This document shows, in pieces, positions 16,839-26,264 of a stretch of DNA of 64,000 bases; position 1 is the stretch's first letter; the number at the start of each line of letters is the position of its first letter. The stretch is from the NCBI GenBank assembly GCA_049454295.1, contig JBMTYG010000001.1, positions 23,171 to 87,170 on the forward strand, given 5' to 3'. The position numbers and the translations under genes were made by a program. The stretch comes from UBA7803 sp049454295. GTDB lineage: Bacteria > Pseudomonadota > Gammaproteobacteria > Pseudomonadales > Azotimanducaceae. The notes under the pieces are model-generated. The model worked only from the letters and a program-made list of their open reading frames with translations, ran no database searches and was not told the origin of the DNA.

Positions 16839-18404
16839 ATGCCCCCCGCCCTGCACGCTCGCCCGGAGCACCCAGCGACGGCAGCCGCACCGACGGGTCA
16901 CCGCGCGTTCAGTCGGGCATTGCTCGGCATGGATGCACCGGCGGTAACCGTGGAGACTCATCTCCCGGGTGGACTGCCAAGCTTCACCCTCGTGGGGCTG
17001 CCAGAGACCGCCGTGCGGGAGGCCAGAGACCGCGTCCGCAGCGCCATCCAGAACTGCGGCCTCGACTTTCCGGCCGGTCGCGTCGTCGTGAATCTGGCCC
17101 CCGCAGATCTGGTGAAAGAAGGCGCCCGATACGATCTGGCCATCGCCATCAGCATCCTGTGCGCTACCGGACAGGTTCCCGCTGAGCGAGCTCGCGCGTT
17201 TGAGTTTCTAGGCGAACTGGGGCTTTTCGGGGAGTTACGCGCGGTGCGAGGCGCCCTCTGCGCTGTCCTGGCGTTGCAGCTTGACGGCTCGACGCGTCAA
17301 CTTGTCATCCCAGCGCCGAACGGTGCGGAGGCAAGTACGGGCGCGGGACGACCGCCCGTGACCGCACGCCACCTGCGCGAGGTTGTCGAGCTACTCGTCA
17401 ACGACCGGACACCGCCCGCACAAGAGCGGCCGCGCCTTTTCCCGTCAGCACAGACGGTCTCGTTGTCCGATGTGATCGGACAGTCCGCCGCCAAACGCGC
17501 GCTGGTCGTGAGCGCAGCGGGGGGGCACCATCTGCTTTTCGTCGGACCGCCTGGCACGGGCAAGACGATGCTCGCGCACCGACTTGCGAGGCTGCTGCCG
17601 CGCTTGGGGGAGGCCGAGGAGCTTGAGGTTGCTGCGATCCACTCAGCCGCCGGCGTTGCACCGCCGCCCCCGGGTGTGGCGCCCTTTCGAGAGCCACATC
17701 ACAGCGCGAGCACCGCCGCCATTGCTGGGGGAGGCCCGCAGGCAATGCCCGGAGAGATATCGCTCGCTCATGCTGGGGTTCTTTTCCTCGACGAACTGCC
17801 GCACTTTCGACCGAGCGTGCTCGATCTCCTGCGTGAGCCGTTGGAATCCCGAGCCATCACCCTTGCCCGCGCTCGCTACCGCACCCGGTTCCCCGCGAGA
17901 TTCCAGCTCGTCGCCGCCATGAACCCATGCCCGGCCGGCCGAATCTGTTCGCCTCCCGCGTGCCGCTGTAGCCCAGACAGCGTCAGGCGCTACCAGGCCC
18001 GCATCTCAGGACCGCTGCTCGATCGTATCGACCTGCACGTCGCGGTGCCCGAAATTCCCGCAGCCGCGCTCCTTAATGATGATGGGTCAACTGCACCCGT
18101 GATCGGCATCCACGCCATAGAGGATGCTCGGCAACGTCAGATCAATCGCCAGGGGATGCTGAACGCGGAACTGGGGGCACCCTCGCTAAGAACCGTCGCC
18201 CAACTTCCAGCGGATGCGCGTCGGTTGCTCGCACAGGCGGTGGAGCGCTTTCGCCTTTCCGCGCGCTCTGCGCACCGCGTGCTACGGACCAGCCGCACCA
18301 TCGCGGACATTGCCGGCAGTCCGGGTGTCCAACGCGAACATCTGGTTGAAGCCCTCGGATACCGGGGCATTGACTGGGAGCGGGGCGCAGGCGGAGGCGC
18401 TTGA
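16839..18404 (+). CDS. comM: ComM/YifB family Mg-chelatase-like AAA+ ATPase
   Basis: ComM is a hexameric branch-migration helicase that helps integrate DNA during natural transformation. The 521-residue protein has an N-terminal Lon-protease-like domain (LPGGLPSFTLVGLPETAVREARDRV, split by the usual VVNLAPADLVKEG), Walker A GPPGTGKTMLAHRL, Walker B GVLFLDELPHF and the family cysteine-rich segment MNPCPAGRICSPPACRC followed by RISGPLLDRIDLHV. It starts 3 bases after ubiK. The family is very widespread, so its presence alone does not prove competence. Confidence 0.95.
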   Translation: MPPALHARPEHPATAAAPTGHRAFSRALLGMDAPAVTVETHLPGGLPSFTLVGLPETAVREARDRVRSAIQNCGLDFPAGRVVVNLAPADLVKEGARYDLAIAISILCATGQVPAERARAFEFLGELGLFGELRAVRGALCAVLALQLDGSTRQLVIPAPNGAEASTGAGRPPVTARHLREVVELLVNDRTPPAQERPRLFPSAQTVSLSDVIGQSAAKRALVVSAAGGHHLLFVGPPGTGKTMLAHRLARLLPRLGEAEELEVAAIHSAAGVAPPPPGVAPFREPHHSASTAAIAGGGPQAMPGEISLAHAGVLFLDELPHFRPSVLDLLREPLESRAITLARARYRTRFPARFQLVAAMNPCPAGRICSPPACRCSPDSVRRYQARISGPLLDRIDLHVAVPEIPAAALLNDDGSTAPVIGIHAIEDARQRQINRQGMLNAELGAPSLRTVAQLPADARRLLAQAVERFRLSARSAHRVLRTSRTIADIAGSPGVQREHLVEALGYRGIDWERGAGGGA

Positions 18405-18442
18405 TGGCTTCCGCCGGCCGAAAAATGACGCGTATCTGAACG

Positions 18443-18877
18443 CTACTGCGCCGCGTCGACCATGTACTGCATCGCACCCTTCAAATCGTCGTCGCTGCAG
18501 CTCACACACGTGCCACGCGCCGGCATCGTGCGAATCCCATTGATGGTGTGATCAAGCAGTGTATCTATCCCCTGGGCGATCCGCGGTTCCCACGCCGCTG
18601 CGTCCCCCAGAACGGGCGCCCCGCCTACACCGCTCGCATGACACGCGAAGCAAAACTGATTGTAGACCTGCTCTCCCGACAACGGACCGGACGCCGAGGC
18701 CGCGGCGGGTTGGCCACAATCGTCCCCGCTGCGGCAGAGCGACCCGAATGGCTGCAAGCGCTCACGAACCTCGTCCGGCGTACCCGGGGGAATCGCGTGA
18801 ACAAGCGCCGAGATCAGTCCCGCACACAGCCCAAGAACTACCCCTCGTCGCATAACTCGACCCAAACGCGTGCTCAT
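18443..18877 (-). CDS. Cytochrome c5-type monohaem protein
   Basis: The 144-residue protein begins with a signal peptide or anchor (MRRGVVLGLCAGLISALVHA) and has one haem motif, FCFACHASG, in a class I cytochrome c domain. The distal methionine is likely in IRTMPARGTC. A second cysteine pair in GTCVSCSDDDL is typical of the cytochrome c5 group, where it forms a disulfide. The ATG at 18877 was chosen because it begins a plausible signal; the frame is open further upstream. It lies 58 bases after the liuA stop and could be read from the same transcript. It is probably a periplasmic electron carrier. Confidence 0.85.
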   Translation of the reverse strand: MSTRLGRVMRRGVVLGLCAGLISALVHAIPPGTPDEVRERLQPFGSLCRSGDDCGQPAAASASGPLSGEQVYNQFCFACHASGVGGAPVLGDAAAWEPRIAQGIDTLLDHTINGIRTMPARGTCVSCSDDDLKGAMQYMVDAAQ

Positions 18878-18935
18878 GCTCTTCACGGCGCCTACTCCAG
18901 TGGGAAGCTGCAAACGGGCGCGGATTATAGCCAGC

Positions 18936-20093
18936 TCAAGATGTCGCGTCGAACAACTCACGGCCGATCAGCATGCGCCGGATTTCGCTCGTCCCCGCCC
19001 CGATTTCATACAGCTTGGCATCCCGCAGCAAACGCCCGGCGGGAAAATCATTGATGTAGCCATTGCCGCCCAGGAGCTGAATGGCGTCGAGCGCTACCGC
19101 GGTCGCACGTTCCGCCGCGTAGAGAATGCAACCCGCAGCGTCAAACCGCGTGGTACGCCCCGCATCGCACGCCGCGGCCACTGCATAGACGTAAGCGCGC
19201 GCCGCGTTCGTGACCGTGTACATATCCGCGAGCTTGCCCTGCAGGAGCTGGAATGTGCCAATAGGCTGCCCAAACTGATGCCGGGTATGCACGTAGGGCA
19301 ACACCAGATCGAGACACGCCTGCATGATGCCGAGCGGACCACCCGCAAGCACCACACGCTCGTAATCCAGCCCACTCATGAGAATGCGCACACCCTGTCC
19401 GACGTCACCGAGCACCTGCTGTCGCGAGACGCGACAATTATCGAAGATGAGCTCCGCCGTATCTGAGCCGCGCATGCCGAGCTTGTCGAGCTTCCGACCC
19501 GCGCTGAAGCCCGGCATTCCTTTCTCGATCAAAAAAGCCGTAATTCCACGCGCCCCCAATCCGGGATCGACGGTCGCATAGACCACCAGCACATCCGCAT
19601 CGGGACCGTTGGTGATCCACATCTTGTTACCATTCAGCACGAAGTCGTCGCCGTCGGGCTTCGCGCGCAATCGCATACTGACCACATCCGACCCCGCGCC
19701 GGGCTCGCTCATGGCAAGCGCCCCCAGCGCGGTGCCGGCGATCAAACGGGGCAGATAGCGCTCACGCTGCGCGTCCGAACCATAGCGGCGAATCTGGTTC
19801 ACGCAGAGATTCGAGTGCGCACCGTAGGAAAGCCCCACCGCCGCCGATGCTCGGCTTAGCTCCTCCATAACGACGCAGTGGGCGAGATAACCCAGACCCG
19901 CGCCCCCGAGCTCCGGCTCAACCGTGATACCGAGTAACCCCAGCGCACCGAGCTCTGGCCAAAGGTCTCGTGGAAACGTGTTGGTCGCATCGATCTCTGC
20001 CGCGCGAGGCGCAATGCGATCCCGAGCAAACGCCGCAACCGACGCCCGGAGCGCGTTGACAATCTCGTCATGACCGAAATCAAACTGCAGCAT
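18936..20093 (-). CDS. liuA: Isovaleryl-CoA dehydrogenase
   Basis: LiuA oxidises isovaleryl-CoA to 3-methylcrotonyl-CoA in leucine breakdown, passing electrons to ETF. The 385-residue FAD protein shows the acyl-CoA dehydrogenase motifs AMSEPGAGSDVVSM and KMWITNGPDADVLVVYA, the isovaleryl-type LSYGAHSNLCVNQIRRYG, and the catalytic glutamate in the position specific to this enzyme (LDYERVVLAGGPLG). The C-terminal YEIGAGTSEIRRMLIGREL is standard. I use the ATG at 20093, with GGAG 5 bases upstream; the GTG at 20099 is possible. It follows liuD directly. Confidence 0.94.
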   Translation of the reverse strand: MLQFDFGHDEIVNALRASVAAFARDRIAPRAAEIDATNTFPRDLWPELGALGLLGITVEPELGGAGLGYLAHCVVMEELSRASAAVGLSYGAHSNLCVNQIRRYGSDAQRERYLPRLIAGTALGALAMSEPGAGSDVVSMRLRAKPDGDDFVLNGNKMWITNGPDADVLVVYATVDPGLGARGITAFLIEKGMPGFSAGRKLDKLGMRGSDTAELIFDNCRVSRQQVLGDVGQGVRILMSGLDYERVVLAGGPLGIMQACLDLVLPYVHTRHQFGQPIGTFQLLQGKLADMYTVTNAARAYVYAVAAACDAGRTTRFDAAGCILYAAERATAVALDAIQLLGGNGYINDFPAGRLLRDAKLYEIGAGTSEIRRMLIGRELFDATS

Positions 20094-20095
20094 GC

Positions 20096-22075
20096 TCACT
20101 CCAATGTCTTATCCGCTTCGGCCATGGCCTCGTCCTCCAGCTGGACGAGCTCCACGCCCTCCTGAACGCGGTCACCCACGTTGCATGCGATCGCCCGAAC
20201 CCGCCCGCTGCGGGGCGCGCGAAGCCCGTGCTCCATCTTCATTGCTTCGACCACGATCAGCAGCGCGCCCGCCTCAACCCAGTCGCCGACACCGACAGAC
20301 ACTTCGATGACCTGCCCGGGCATGGGCGCCAAAACCCGTTCACCGGGCGCCGCGTCATGCAGATCGTGGCGCATTTCTGGTAGCTGCCAGCGCTCGCCAC
20401 TACCGTCACGAGCGACATGCACCACGCGACCCTCGACGCGGACAGCCGCCTCGATCCTGGCCGTTCCAACAAGAATTCGCACACGCTCCCGAGTGCTGCC
20501 AAGATCAACCAGTGGCAGCGATTGTCCCTCGATGACGATCGTCTGCGCCCGGTCCTGAGCCGACTCTGTAAGCAACAGCGTGACACGGTGGTCAGCGCAG
20601 ATGAGTTCGAACGGAATCGCGGTCCCCTGATTGACACGGAAACCATCACTGACACCCCAGGGACCGTCGCCCTGCGCCGCAACTAACAGCGCAACCGCTG
20701 CGATCACCGCACCCATCGGGTCGGGTTGGGGATAGAGCGTGTCCGCAGCGTCTTCGATCAGGCGGGTCGTATACACGCCCTCGCTAAACGCGCGCGTCGC
20801 GAGCACCCGTCGAAGGAAGCCAACATTGTGCTCGATGCCTAACAACTCTGTTTCTGCCAGGGCTTTATCCAGCGCCGCTATCGCCGCGCTGCGATCCGGC
20901 CCATGCGCTATGATCTTCGCAAGCATCGGGTCATAGTGCACCGACACCTCGTCACCACTTTCTATGCCGATATCCGTGCGTATGTCTGTCGGAAACCGCG
21001 CGTGGAGCACAGGTCCGCTCGATGGCAGAAAGCCGCGTAGCGGATTTTCCGCATAAACGCGCGCCTCGACGGCATGGCCATCGCGTTGGATATCATCCTG
21101 CGCAATATCCAGCGGGAGACCCGAGGCAATGCGTAGCTGCCAGGCAACGAGGTCAAAGCCGGTGATCGCCTCGGTGACAGGATGCTCGACCTGCAGGCGA
21201 GTATTCATCTCCAGAAAATGGAACGCGCCATCTTGCACGATAAATTCCACCGTGCCCGCGCCTTCGTAGCTAATCGCCTTCGCGACGGCAACGGCCGCCT
21301 CCCCCAGTTGTCGGCGCAAGGCGGAGTCGATGCCCAACGCGGGCGCTTCTTCGATTACCTTCTGATGCCGGCGCTGTACCGAGCAATCGCGTTCGAAGAG
21401 ATGCAACGTGTGTCCACGCTTGTCAGAAAGCACCTGGACTTCGATATGCTTGGGTCGCGTGAGATAGCGTTCAAGCAGCACGGAGTCATCAGCGAAGGCC
21501 GCCAGCGCCTCGCGGCGAGCGCCCGCGAGCGCTGCGCGCACTTCGTCCGCGCTTCTCACCAGGCGCATACCCCGCCCGCCGCCGCCAGCCGACGCCTTTA
21601 TGAGAAGCGGATAGCCGATTCGATTGGCTTCGCTGACAAGGCGCTCATCCGACTGATCATCGCCTTCGTAACCGGGCACAACCGGAATACCAGCGCGAGC
21701 AACCAGCTGCTTTGCAGCGCGCTTCGAACCCATGACGCTAATGGCTTCCGGCGATGGGCCGACAAAGGTCACGCCAGAGGCAAGGCAAGCTGCCGCCAGT
21801 TCCGCATTCTCGGAGAGAAACCCATAGCCTGGGTGCAAGGCGTCCGCCCCGCTTGCCCTGGCCGCTGTCATGATCGCGCCGATATTGAGGTAGCTCAGGG
21901 ATGCCGCGGCCTCGCCAATCCTAATCGCGTGATCCGCGGTACGGACATGCAGCGCACGGGCGTCCGCGTCGGAATAGACCGCCACGGTGGTCATGCCCAG
22001 GGCGCGGGCGCTGCGCATGATGCGACAGGCGATCTCGCCACGATTGGCGATCAAAAGCGTTCTGATCATGTTCAC
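20096..22075 (-). CDS. liuD: Methylcrotonoyl-CoA carboxylase, biotin-containing alpha subunit
   Basis: This 659-residue subunit carries the biotin carboxylase and biotin carrier parts of 3-methylcrotonyl-CoA carboxylase. It starts IRTLLIANRGEIACRIMRSARALG, has the ATP-grasp loop KASAGGGGRGM and LEMNTRLQVEHPVTE, and ends with a biotinyl domain whose attachment lysine is in VVEAMKMEHGL. Its start overlaps the liuB stop (ATGA) and its stop touches liuA. The assignment to the leucine enzyme rather than acetyl- or propionyl-CoA carboxylase rests on the liuB and liuA neighbours. Confidence 0.95.
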   Translation of the reverse strand: MNMIRTLLIANRGEIACRIMRSARALGMTTVAVYSDADARALHVRTADHAIRIGEAAASLSYLNIGAIMTAARASGADALHPGYGFLSENAELAAACLASGVTFVGPSPEAISVMGSKRAAKQLVARAGIPVVPGYEGDDQSDERLVSEANRIGYPLLIKASAGGGGRGMRLVRSADEVRAALAGARREALAAFADDSVLLERYLTRPKHIEVQVLSDKRGHTLHLFERDCSVQRRHQKVIEEAPALGIDSALRRQLGEAAVAVAKAISYEGAGTVEFIVQDGAFHFLEMNTRLQVEHPVTEAITGFDLVAWQLRIASGLPLDIAQDDIQRDGHAVEARVYAENPLRGFLPSSGPVLHARFPTDIRTDIGIESGDEVSVHYDPMLAKIIAHGPDRSAAIAALDKALAETELLGIEHNVGFLRRVLATRAFSEGVYTTRLIEDAADTLYPQPDPMGAVIAAVALLVAAQGDGPWGVSDGFRVNQGTAIPFELICADHRVTLLLTESAQDRAQTIVIEGQSLPLVDLGSTRERVRILVGTARIEAAVRVEGRVVHVARDGSGERWQLPEMRHDLHDAAPGERVLAPMPGQVIEVSVGVGDWVEAGALLIVVEAMKMEHGLRAPRSGRVRAIACNVGDRVQEGVELVQLEDEAMAEADKTLE

Positions 22076-23712
22076 ATCCGGAAGATACCGAAGCGGCTCG
22101 GTGTGCGGTGCACCTCCGCGTCAGCGCCTTGGCGCAGCACCGGCTCACGACAGGCGGTCGCGAGACCGAGCGCGAGAACCCGTCGGGTATCGCGCGGATC
22201 GATCACACCGTCATCCCATAGCCGCGCGCTCGCGTAATAGGGGTGACCCTGAGCTTCGTATTGCGCCCGAATCTCATCCATGAAAGCGGTCTGCTCGATC
22301 TCCGCCCAGGTCTCTCCACGAGCTGACAAGCCATCTCTGCGAACCGTCGCCAGGACATGCGCCGCCTGCTCACCACCCATCACGGAGATACGCGCGTTGG
22401 GCCACGTCCAGAGCATCCGCGCCCCATACGCACGGCCGCACATGGCGTAGTTGCCAGCACCGAATGATCCACCGATGACCACCGTGAACTTGGGCACACC
22501 CGCACAGGCGACCGCGTTAACCATCTTGGCACCATCTTTGGCGATACCCTGGTTTTCGAAGCGGCGGCCCACCATAAAGCCGGAGATGTTCTGCAAGAAC
22601 AGCAAAGGGATACCGCGCCGATCCGCGAGCTGCACAAAGTGGGCACCCTTTACCGCTGACTCGGAGAACAAGATCCCGTTATTCGCGAGGATGGCGACGG
22701 GGTATCCCTCAATGTGTGCGAAGCCGCAGACCAGCGTTTCGCCATAGAGCGCCTTGAACTCGTGAAATTCGGAGCCATCGACAATGCGCGCGATCACCTC
22801 ACGAACATCGTAGGGCTTACGCGTATCCATGGGCAGCACGCCGTAGAGCTCATCCAGCGCGTGGGCCGGCGGCACTGCGGCGCGCCGAGTAACAGTATCG
22901 GTGTAGCCGAGGTGGCTGTGCGCGACCACCTCCCGCGCAAGCTGGAGCGCATGCACGTCATCCGCTGCCAGGTAGTCAGTGACCCCGGACACGCGGCTAT
23001 GGACGTCACCGCCACCGAGACTTTCCGCATCGACCTCTTCGCCGGTCGCCGCTTTGACCAGGGGTGGTCCGCCCAGAAAGATCGTGCCCTGATTGCGCAC
23101 GATAATGGCCTGGTCGCACATCGCCGGCACGTAGGCGCCGCCCGCGGTGCAGGAGCCCATCACCACGGCGATCTGCGGGATGCCGCGCGCCGACAGCTGT
23201 GCCTGGTTGTAAAAAATGCGCCCGAAATGATCGCGATCCGGGAACACTTCATCCTGTAGCGGCAGAAAAGCACCACCGGAATCGACCAGATAGACGCAGG
23301 GCAGGTGATTCTCGAGGGCAATCTCCTGCGCTCGGAGATGCTTCTTCACCGTGACCGGGTAGTACGTTCCACCCTTCACGGTCGCGTCATTGGCGACGAT
23401 CATGCAGGGTACGCCGGCGACGCGACCGATGCCGGTGATGATGCCACCCGCAGGCAATGGATCATCGTAAAGCCCATGCCCGGCGAATTGGCCCAATTCC
23501 AGCAACGGAGCACCGGGGTCAACAAGCGTATTCACACGTTCGCGCGGCAGCAGCTTGCCGCGACTGACGTGACGCTCCCGCGAGCGGGCGTCACCGCCAA
23601 GGGCAATGCCGGCCACGGTCGCGCGCAGATCAGCCGCGAGCGCCGCGTGGTGCGCGTGGTTACGCGCGTAGTCGTCACTGCTGCGGTCAATACGACTCTT
23701 GAGCGTGGTCAC
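22072..23712 (-). CDS. liuB: Methylcrotonoyl-CoA carboxylase, carboxyltransferase beta subunit
   Basis: The product transfers carboxyl from biotin to 3-methylcrotonyl-CoA. Family features include RGKLLPRERVNTLVDPG, the oxyanion-type GSCTAGGAYVPAMCDQ, LFLQNISGFMVGR and VIGGSFGAGNYAMCGRAYGARMLWTWPNA. I use the GTG at 23712 (546 residues, GGAG 8 bases upstream) since the frame further up overlaps the aminotransferase and is not family-like. It is 17 bases after the aminotransferase and overlaps liuD. The liu regulator liuR and the liuC and liuE genes are not in the window. Confidence 0.95.
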   Translation of the reverse strand: MTTLKSRIDRSSDDYARNHAHHAALAADLRATVAGIALGGDARSRERHVSRGKLLPRERVNTLVDPGAPLLELGQFAGHGLYDDPLPAGGIITGIGRVAGVPCMIVANDATVKGGTYYPVTVKKHLRAQEIALENHLPCVYLVDSGGAFLPLQDEVFPDRDHFGRIFYNQAQLSARGIPQIAVVMGSCTAGGAYVPAMCDQAIIVRNQGTIFLGGPPLVKAATGEEVDAESLGGGDVHSRVSGVTDYLAADDVHALQLAREVVAHSHLGYTDTVTRRAAVPPAHALDELYGVLPMDTRKPYDVREVIARIVDGSEFHEFKALYGETLVCGFAHIEGYPVAILANNGILFSESAVKGAHFVQLADRRGIPLLFLQNISGFMVGRRFENQGIAKDGAKMVNAVACAGVPKFTVVIGGSFGAGNYAMCGRAYGARMLWTWPNARISVMGGEQAAHVLATVRRDGLSARGETWAEIEQTAFMDEIRAQYEAQGHPYYASARLWDDGVIDPRDTRRVLALGLATACREPVLRQGADAEVHRTPSRFGIFRM

Positions 23713-23729
23713 GTGCGTCTCCGTCGAGT

Positions 23730-25118
23730 TCAGCTGCCGCGGGTTAACCAATCGAGCGTCTCGTCGAGCGCACGGGTTAATTTGGTGAACAGCTCGTCGA
23801 CCTGCGCGTCCGAGATGATGAGCGGAGGGCATAGCGCGAGGGTATCGCCGAGCGCGCGAACAATGAGCCCATTCGCCTCACACCGCGTGGCGCAATAGGC
23901 GCCCACCCCGCGTGCGGCTGGAAAGGACTGCCGGGTCTCCCGATCCGCAACGAGCTCGACCGCACCAATGAGTCCAACACCGCGCGCTTCACCCACCAGC
24001 GGATGCGCCCCGAGCGCTGCCAAACGCGCCTGAAATGGCACCCCTATGCTCGCCGCGTGGCCAAACAGGTCTCGCTCCTCCATGAGCTCGAGCGTGCGCA
24101 GCGCGACGGCGGCGCAAACTGGATGCCCCGAATAGGTAAAGCCGTGACCGAATGTCCCGACCACGCCACTCTGCTCGGCGACCGCCGCATACAGTCGCTC
24201 GGGCACCATCACCGCGCTGAGCGGAAGGTACGCAGAAGAGATCGCCTTGGCGAGGGTCATGGTATCCGGGACGATCCCCAGGGTTTCTGCGCCGAACGGT
24301 CGCCCAGTACGTCCGAAACCACAAATGACCTCATCATCAATGAACAGTATGTCGTGTTGCGCGAGCACCGCCTGCACCCGGGGGTAATAACCGGCGGGCG
24401 GCACGATGACACCGCCCGCACCGAGCACAGGCTCGGCAATGAACGCCGCAATGGTGTCGCCACCCTCACGGGCAATCAGCGCTTCGAGGTTCGCGACCAG
24501 TCGGTCAAGAAACGCCGCTTCCGATTCCCCGGGCAGCGCCCCGCGGTAGTAGTGCGGGCAATCCGTGTGCAGGATGCCGGCAATGGGCAGATCGAAATGG
24601 GCGTGGAACGCAGGCAGACCAGTGAGAGAGCCGGAGGCGACGGTGACACCGTGATAGCCCCGGTGGCGGCTGATGATTTTCTTTTTCTCAGGCTTCCCAA
24701 TCGCGTTGTGGTAGTACCACATGAGCTTGATCTGCGTGTCGTTGGCATCACTGCCGGACAGACCGAAGAACACTCGGGGCAGATCGAATGGCACGAGCCC
24801 CGCGAGCCGCTCGGCCAGGCGAATACTCGGCTCGTTGCTGCGGCCGGCAAACAGCTGTGAGTAGGACAGCTTGCGCATCTGCTCAGCCGCCACCCGAACC
24901 AGCTCCTCTTCGCCATAGCCAAGCGCGGTGCACCAAAGCCCCGCCATTCCCTCGAGGTACTGGCGCCCCTCACTGTCCCAAACATAGACACCGGCCGCGT
25001 GATCGATAATGCGCGGACCCACAGACTGATGAACCTTGAGATTGGTAGTCGGGTGCAGAACATGCCGCAGATCGAGCGCGGCCAAGGCCTGCGCCTCGTT
25101 GTGCAATGGGTTTGCCAT
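23730..25118 (-). CDS. Class III (omega) aminotransferase
   Basis: This PLP-dependent transaminase of 462 residues has the class III motifs: GLSGSDANDTQIKL, SRHRGYHGVTVASGSLTG, FIAEPVLGAGGVIVPP, LFIDDEVICGFGRTG and the PLP lysine in TLAKAISSAYLPLSAVMV. It resembles omega-amino acid:pyruvate transaminases; the amino donor cannot be read from sequence. GGGAGG lies 6 bases before the ATG. It is directly upstream of and co-directional with liuB, so it belongs to the leucine operon. It is not the usual branched-chain (class IV) aminotransferase. Confidence 0.88.
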   Translation of the reverse strand: MANPLHNEAQALAALDLRHVLHPTTNLKVHQSVGPRIIDHAAGVYVWDSEGRQYLEGMAGLWCTALGYGEEELVRVAAEQMRKLSYSQLFAGRSNEPSIRLAERLAGLVPFDLPRVFFGLSGSDANDTQIKLMWYYHNAIGKPEKKKIISRHRGYHGVTVASGSLTGLPAFHAHFDLPIAGILHTDCPHYYRGALPGESEAAFLDRLVANLEALIAREGGDTIAAFIAEPVLGAGGVIVPPAGYYPRVQAVLAQHDILFIDDEVICGFGRTGRPFGAETLGIVPDTMTLAKAISSAYLPLSAVMVPERLYAAVAEQSGVVGTFGHGFTYSGHPVCAAVALRTLELMEERDLFGHAASIGVPFQARLAALGAHPLVGEARGVGLIGAVELVADRETRQSFPAARGVGAYCATRCEANGLIVRALGDTLALCPPLIISDAQVDELFTKLTRALDETLDWLTRGS

Positions 25119-25202
25119 CTCCGACCTCCCGTCTCGGAACGCGCTCCGACGCTACCCGAAGGTTACCGGGCAGGCAATGCGCCGCAGCCGCCTGTCGCCG
25201 GA

Positions 25203-26261
25203 TTAGTCGCGGTAGACGCGCTCGAGCCGAGGACCGAGCCGGGTGAGGAGCTCGTAGGAAATCGTGCCCGCCTGCACGGCGAGCTCGTCGATCGAATGCT
25301 CGGCACCAAATACTTCGACCCAGTCACCGGCTGCAAGCGGATGCGCGCCCACATCCACCACGGTGAGATCCATGGAGATGCGACCCACCATAGGCAAGCG
25401 CGCGCCGCGCCAAACGACCACCCCTCGGTTGGATAGCGATCGCAGCAATCCATCTGCATAGCCAATGCCAAGCGTCGCCAGCCGAGTGGCCGTTCCTGTC
25501 GAGTATGTGCCGCCATAGCCCACGGGACTGCCAGCCGGCACTGACCGCACCTGCAGCACCTCGGCTTCGAGCGTCACCACCGGTCGCAGCGCGCCCCCAG
25601 ACGCCTCCTCGCGGGTCGAACCATAAAATGGGTTGCCGCCATACAAGCCAATGCCGGGGCGCACCAGATCGCCGACGGCATCCGGGCAGGACAACGTGCC
25701 GGCGGAGTTGCAGAGACTCACCGGAACACCCGGGAAGCGCGTTGCTACCGTTGCGAACCGTTCCAGCTGCAGTGCGGTGAAGGGATGCCCGGGTTCATCA
25801 GCCCGAGCCAGATGCGTCATCAGAAGGACCAACGCGAGGCCGCGACACTGACTCGGGTTCAGCGTCGTATCGAAGCCACGGCGCTGCATGCCCGTGTCGA
25901 CGTGGACCGCTGCCGGAGCACCCGGCGCCGCGGACTGCCACAGGCCGATCTCGGTTAGGTCGTTAAGCACCGGAGCGAGCCCCGCTCCCTGCAAAACGTG
26001 GACGGTCTCCCCGTTGACCCCATCGAGCACAAAAATGCGGGCGCGCGGCAACACTGCGCGCAGGGCAACGCCCTCTCCCGCCGTGGCGACAAAGAACGTT
26101 CGACAGCCTTCGGCCCAAAGCCGCCGAGAAATCCGTTCAGCACCCAGCCCGTAGGCATCCGCCTTCACCACGGCAGCGCAGTTCGCCGCGCCCGCCGCTG
26201 CGACGAACACCGCGTAGTTCGCGGCCAGAGCATTCAGGTCGATGACAAGCCGGGCGCTCAC
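25203..26261 (-). CDS. alr: Alanine racemase
   Basis: Alr interconverts L- and D-alanine for peptidoglycan. The barrel domain has the PLP lysine in VVKADAYGLGAERI near residue 34, VHVDTGMQRRGF and VRPGIGLYGGNPF. The C-terminal domain carries the catalytic tyrosine in VGYGGTYSTG and the family MVGRISMDLTVVDV. I use the GTG at 26261; a TTG one codon earlier is possible. It starts just 3 bases after the cytochrome c4 stop. The aminotransferase follows after 84 bases. Confidence 0.95.
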   Translation of the reverse strand: MSARLVIDLNALAANYAVFVAAAGAANCAAVVKADAYGLGAERISRRLWAEGCRTFFVATAGEGVALRAVLPRARIFVLDGVNGETVHVLQGAGLAPVLNDLTEIGLWQSAAPGAPAAVHVDTGMQRRGFDTTLNPSQCRGLALVLLMTHLARADEPGHPFTALQLERFATVATRFPGVPVSLCNSAGTLSCPDAVGDLVRPGIGLYGGNPFYGSTREEASGGALRPVVTLEAEVLQVRSVPAGSPVGYGGTYSTGTATRLATLGIGYADGLLRSLSNRGVVVWRGARLPMVGRISMDLTVVDVGAHPLAAGDWVEVFGAEHSIDELAVQAGTISYELLTRLGPRLERVYRD

Positions 26262-26264
26262 CAA

